A program made the translations under genes and the position numbers. Shown one piece after another: positions 13,882 to 13,997 of a stretch of DNA of 13,997 nucleotides (position 1 is its first letter; every line of letters starts with the position of its first letter). The DNA lies in NCBI GenBank assembly GCA_910585505.1, contig CAJUFF010000016.1, positions 16,662-30,658 of the forward strand, written 5' to 3'. This stretch comes from an uncultured Ruminiclostridium sp. Lineage in GTDB: Bacteria > Bacillota > Clostridia > Oscillospirales > Ruminococcaceae. The notes beneath the pieces are model-generated. The model saw only the letters and a program-made list of their open reading frames with translations, did no database searches and was not told the origin of the DNA.

Positions 13882-13910
13882 ATTATAGCATCTTTGCCGA
13901 TTATTGTCAA
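13882..13910 (-). promoter_or_regulatory. Consensus sigma-A promoter of the comEC operon
   Basis: On the - strand, TTGACA at 13910-13905 and TATAAT at 13887-13882 are both perfect, separated by 17 bp, and the -10 is extended by a TG at 13890-13889. A/T-rich sequence with repeated AAATTTA words at 13922-13942 lies just upstream and could act as an UP element. This is the strongest promoter in the window. Confidence 0.92.
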
Positions 13911-13959
13911 TTATGAAGTTCCAAATTTACACAAATTTATATAAATAGTAAATTCTCAT

Positions 13960-13997
13960 AGTAAATGCAACAGTGCAACTTAGCGGTAGCACTTACT
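13960..13997. repeat. Small inverted repeat at the window edge
   Basis: AGTAAATGC at 13960-13968 pairs with GCACTTACT at 13989-13997 through nine positions, one of them G-U, around a 20-nt loop. It may be part of a structure continuing beyond the window. No gene is visible between the comEC promoter and the end. Confidence 0.35.

Overview
The window looks like a chromosomal segment from a low-to-moderate-GC Firmicute, most likely a Clostridia or Oscillospirales-type gut bacterium. This is inferred from consensus Shine-Dalgarno and sigma-A promoter sequences, frequent TTG and GTG starts, an RNase M5-type Toprim protein, the comEC-holA gene pair, and DHHW/MBOAT, MATE and membrane-anchored XRE proteins typical of that group. 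No species can be named from the sequence alone.

Layout. (1) Positions 2-1608, + strand: the last two genes of a CUT1-type sugar ABC importer, both permeases, the first cut by the window edge. A clear intrinsic terminator follows at 1687-1719. (2) Positions 1814-1990: three long, near-perfect hairpins in a row in the gap between convergent genes. (3) Positions 2040-3898, - strand: a TetR regulator, a small Cys-containing protein I do not recognise, and a GNAT acetyltransferase, apparently one operon. It starts from a strong promoter embedded in an inverted repeat that probably serves as the TetR operator. (4) Positions about 3900-4729: a gene graveyard. It holds an IS110-family transposase fragment (- strand) abutting a frameshifted fragment of an ABC-F ATPase (+ strand), plus an unexplained pair of inverted 23-nt repeats. 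(5) Positions 4730-5702, - strand: an XRE regulator with a membrane domain and its own strong promoter. (6) Positions 5947-13910, - strand: a long co-directional run of comEC, holA, an RNase M5-like Toprim protein, an MBOAT O-acyltransferase, a DHHW/AlgX-like acetylation partner and, after a hairpin, a MATE exporter. Its only evident promoter is a textbook one upstream of comEC.

How the genes may work together. The comEC-holA-Toprim block is housekeeping DNA and RNA biology. It appears to drive a two-gene polysaccharide O-acetylation module (MBOAT plus DHHW) by translational coupling. The DHHW gene is frameshifted at an A6 run, and its missing C-terminal 47 codons are intact in the next frame. 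ComEC keeps its competence membrane domain, but its C-terminal metallo-beta-lactamase-like domain lacks the metal-binding motif.

The most distinctive non-coding material is a palindromic repeat family with TACTAAT/ATTAGTA-like ends (about 1814-1946 and 7397-7454) and an exact 11-mer found just after, or overlapping, the stop codons of three - strand genes. I found no CRISPR array, tRNA, rRNA or complete mobile element, and no demonstrably new multi-gene system. The best candidates for novelty are the triple hairpin, the small Cys protein operon and the degenerate ComEC.
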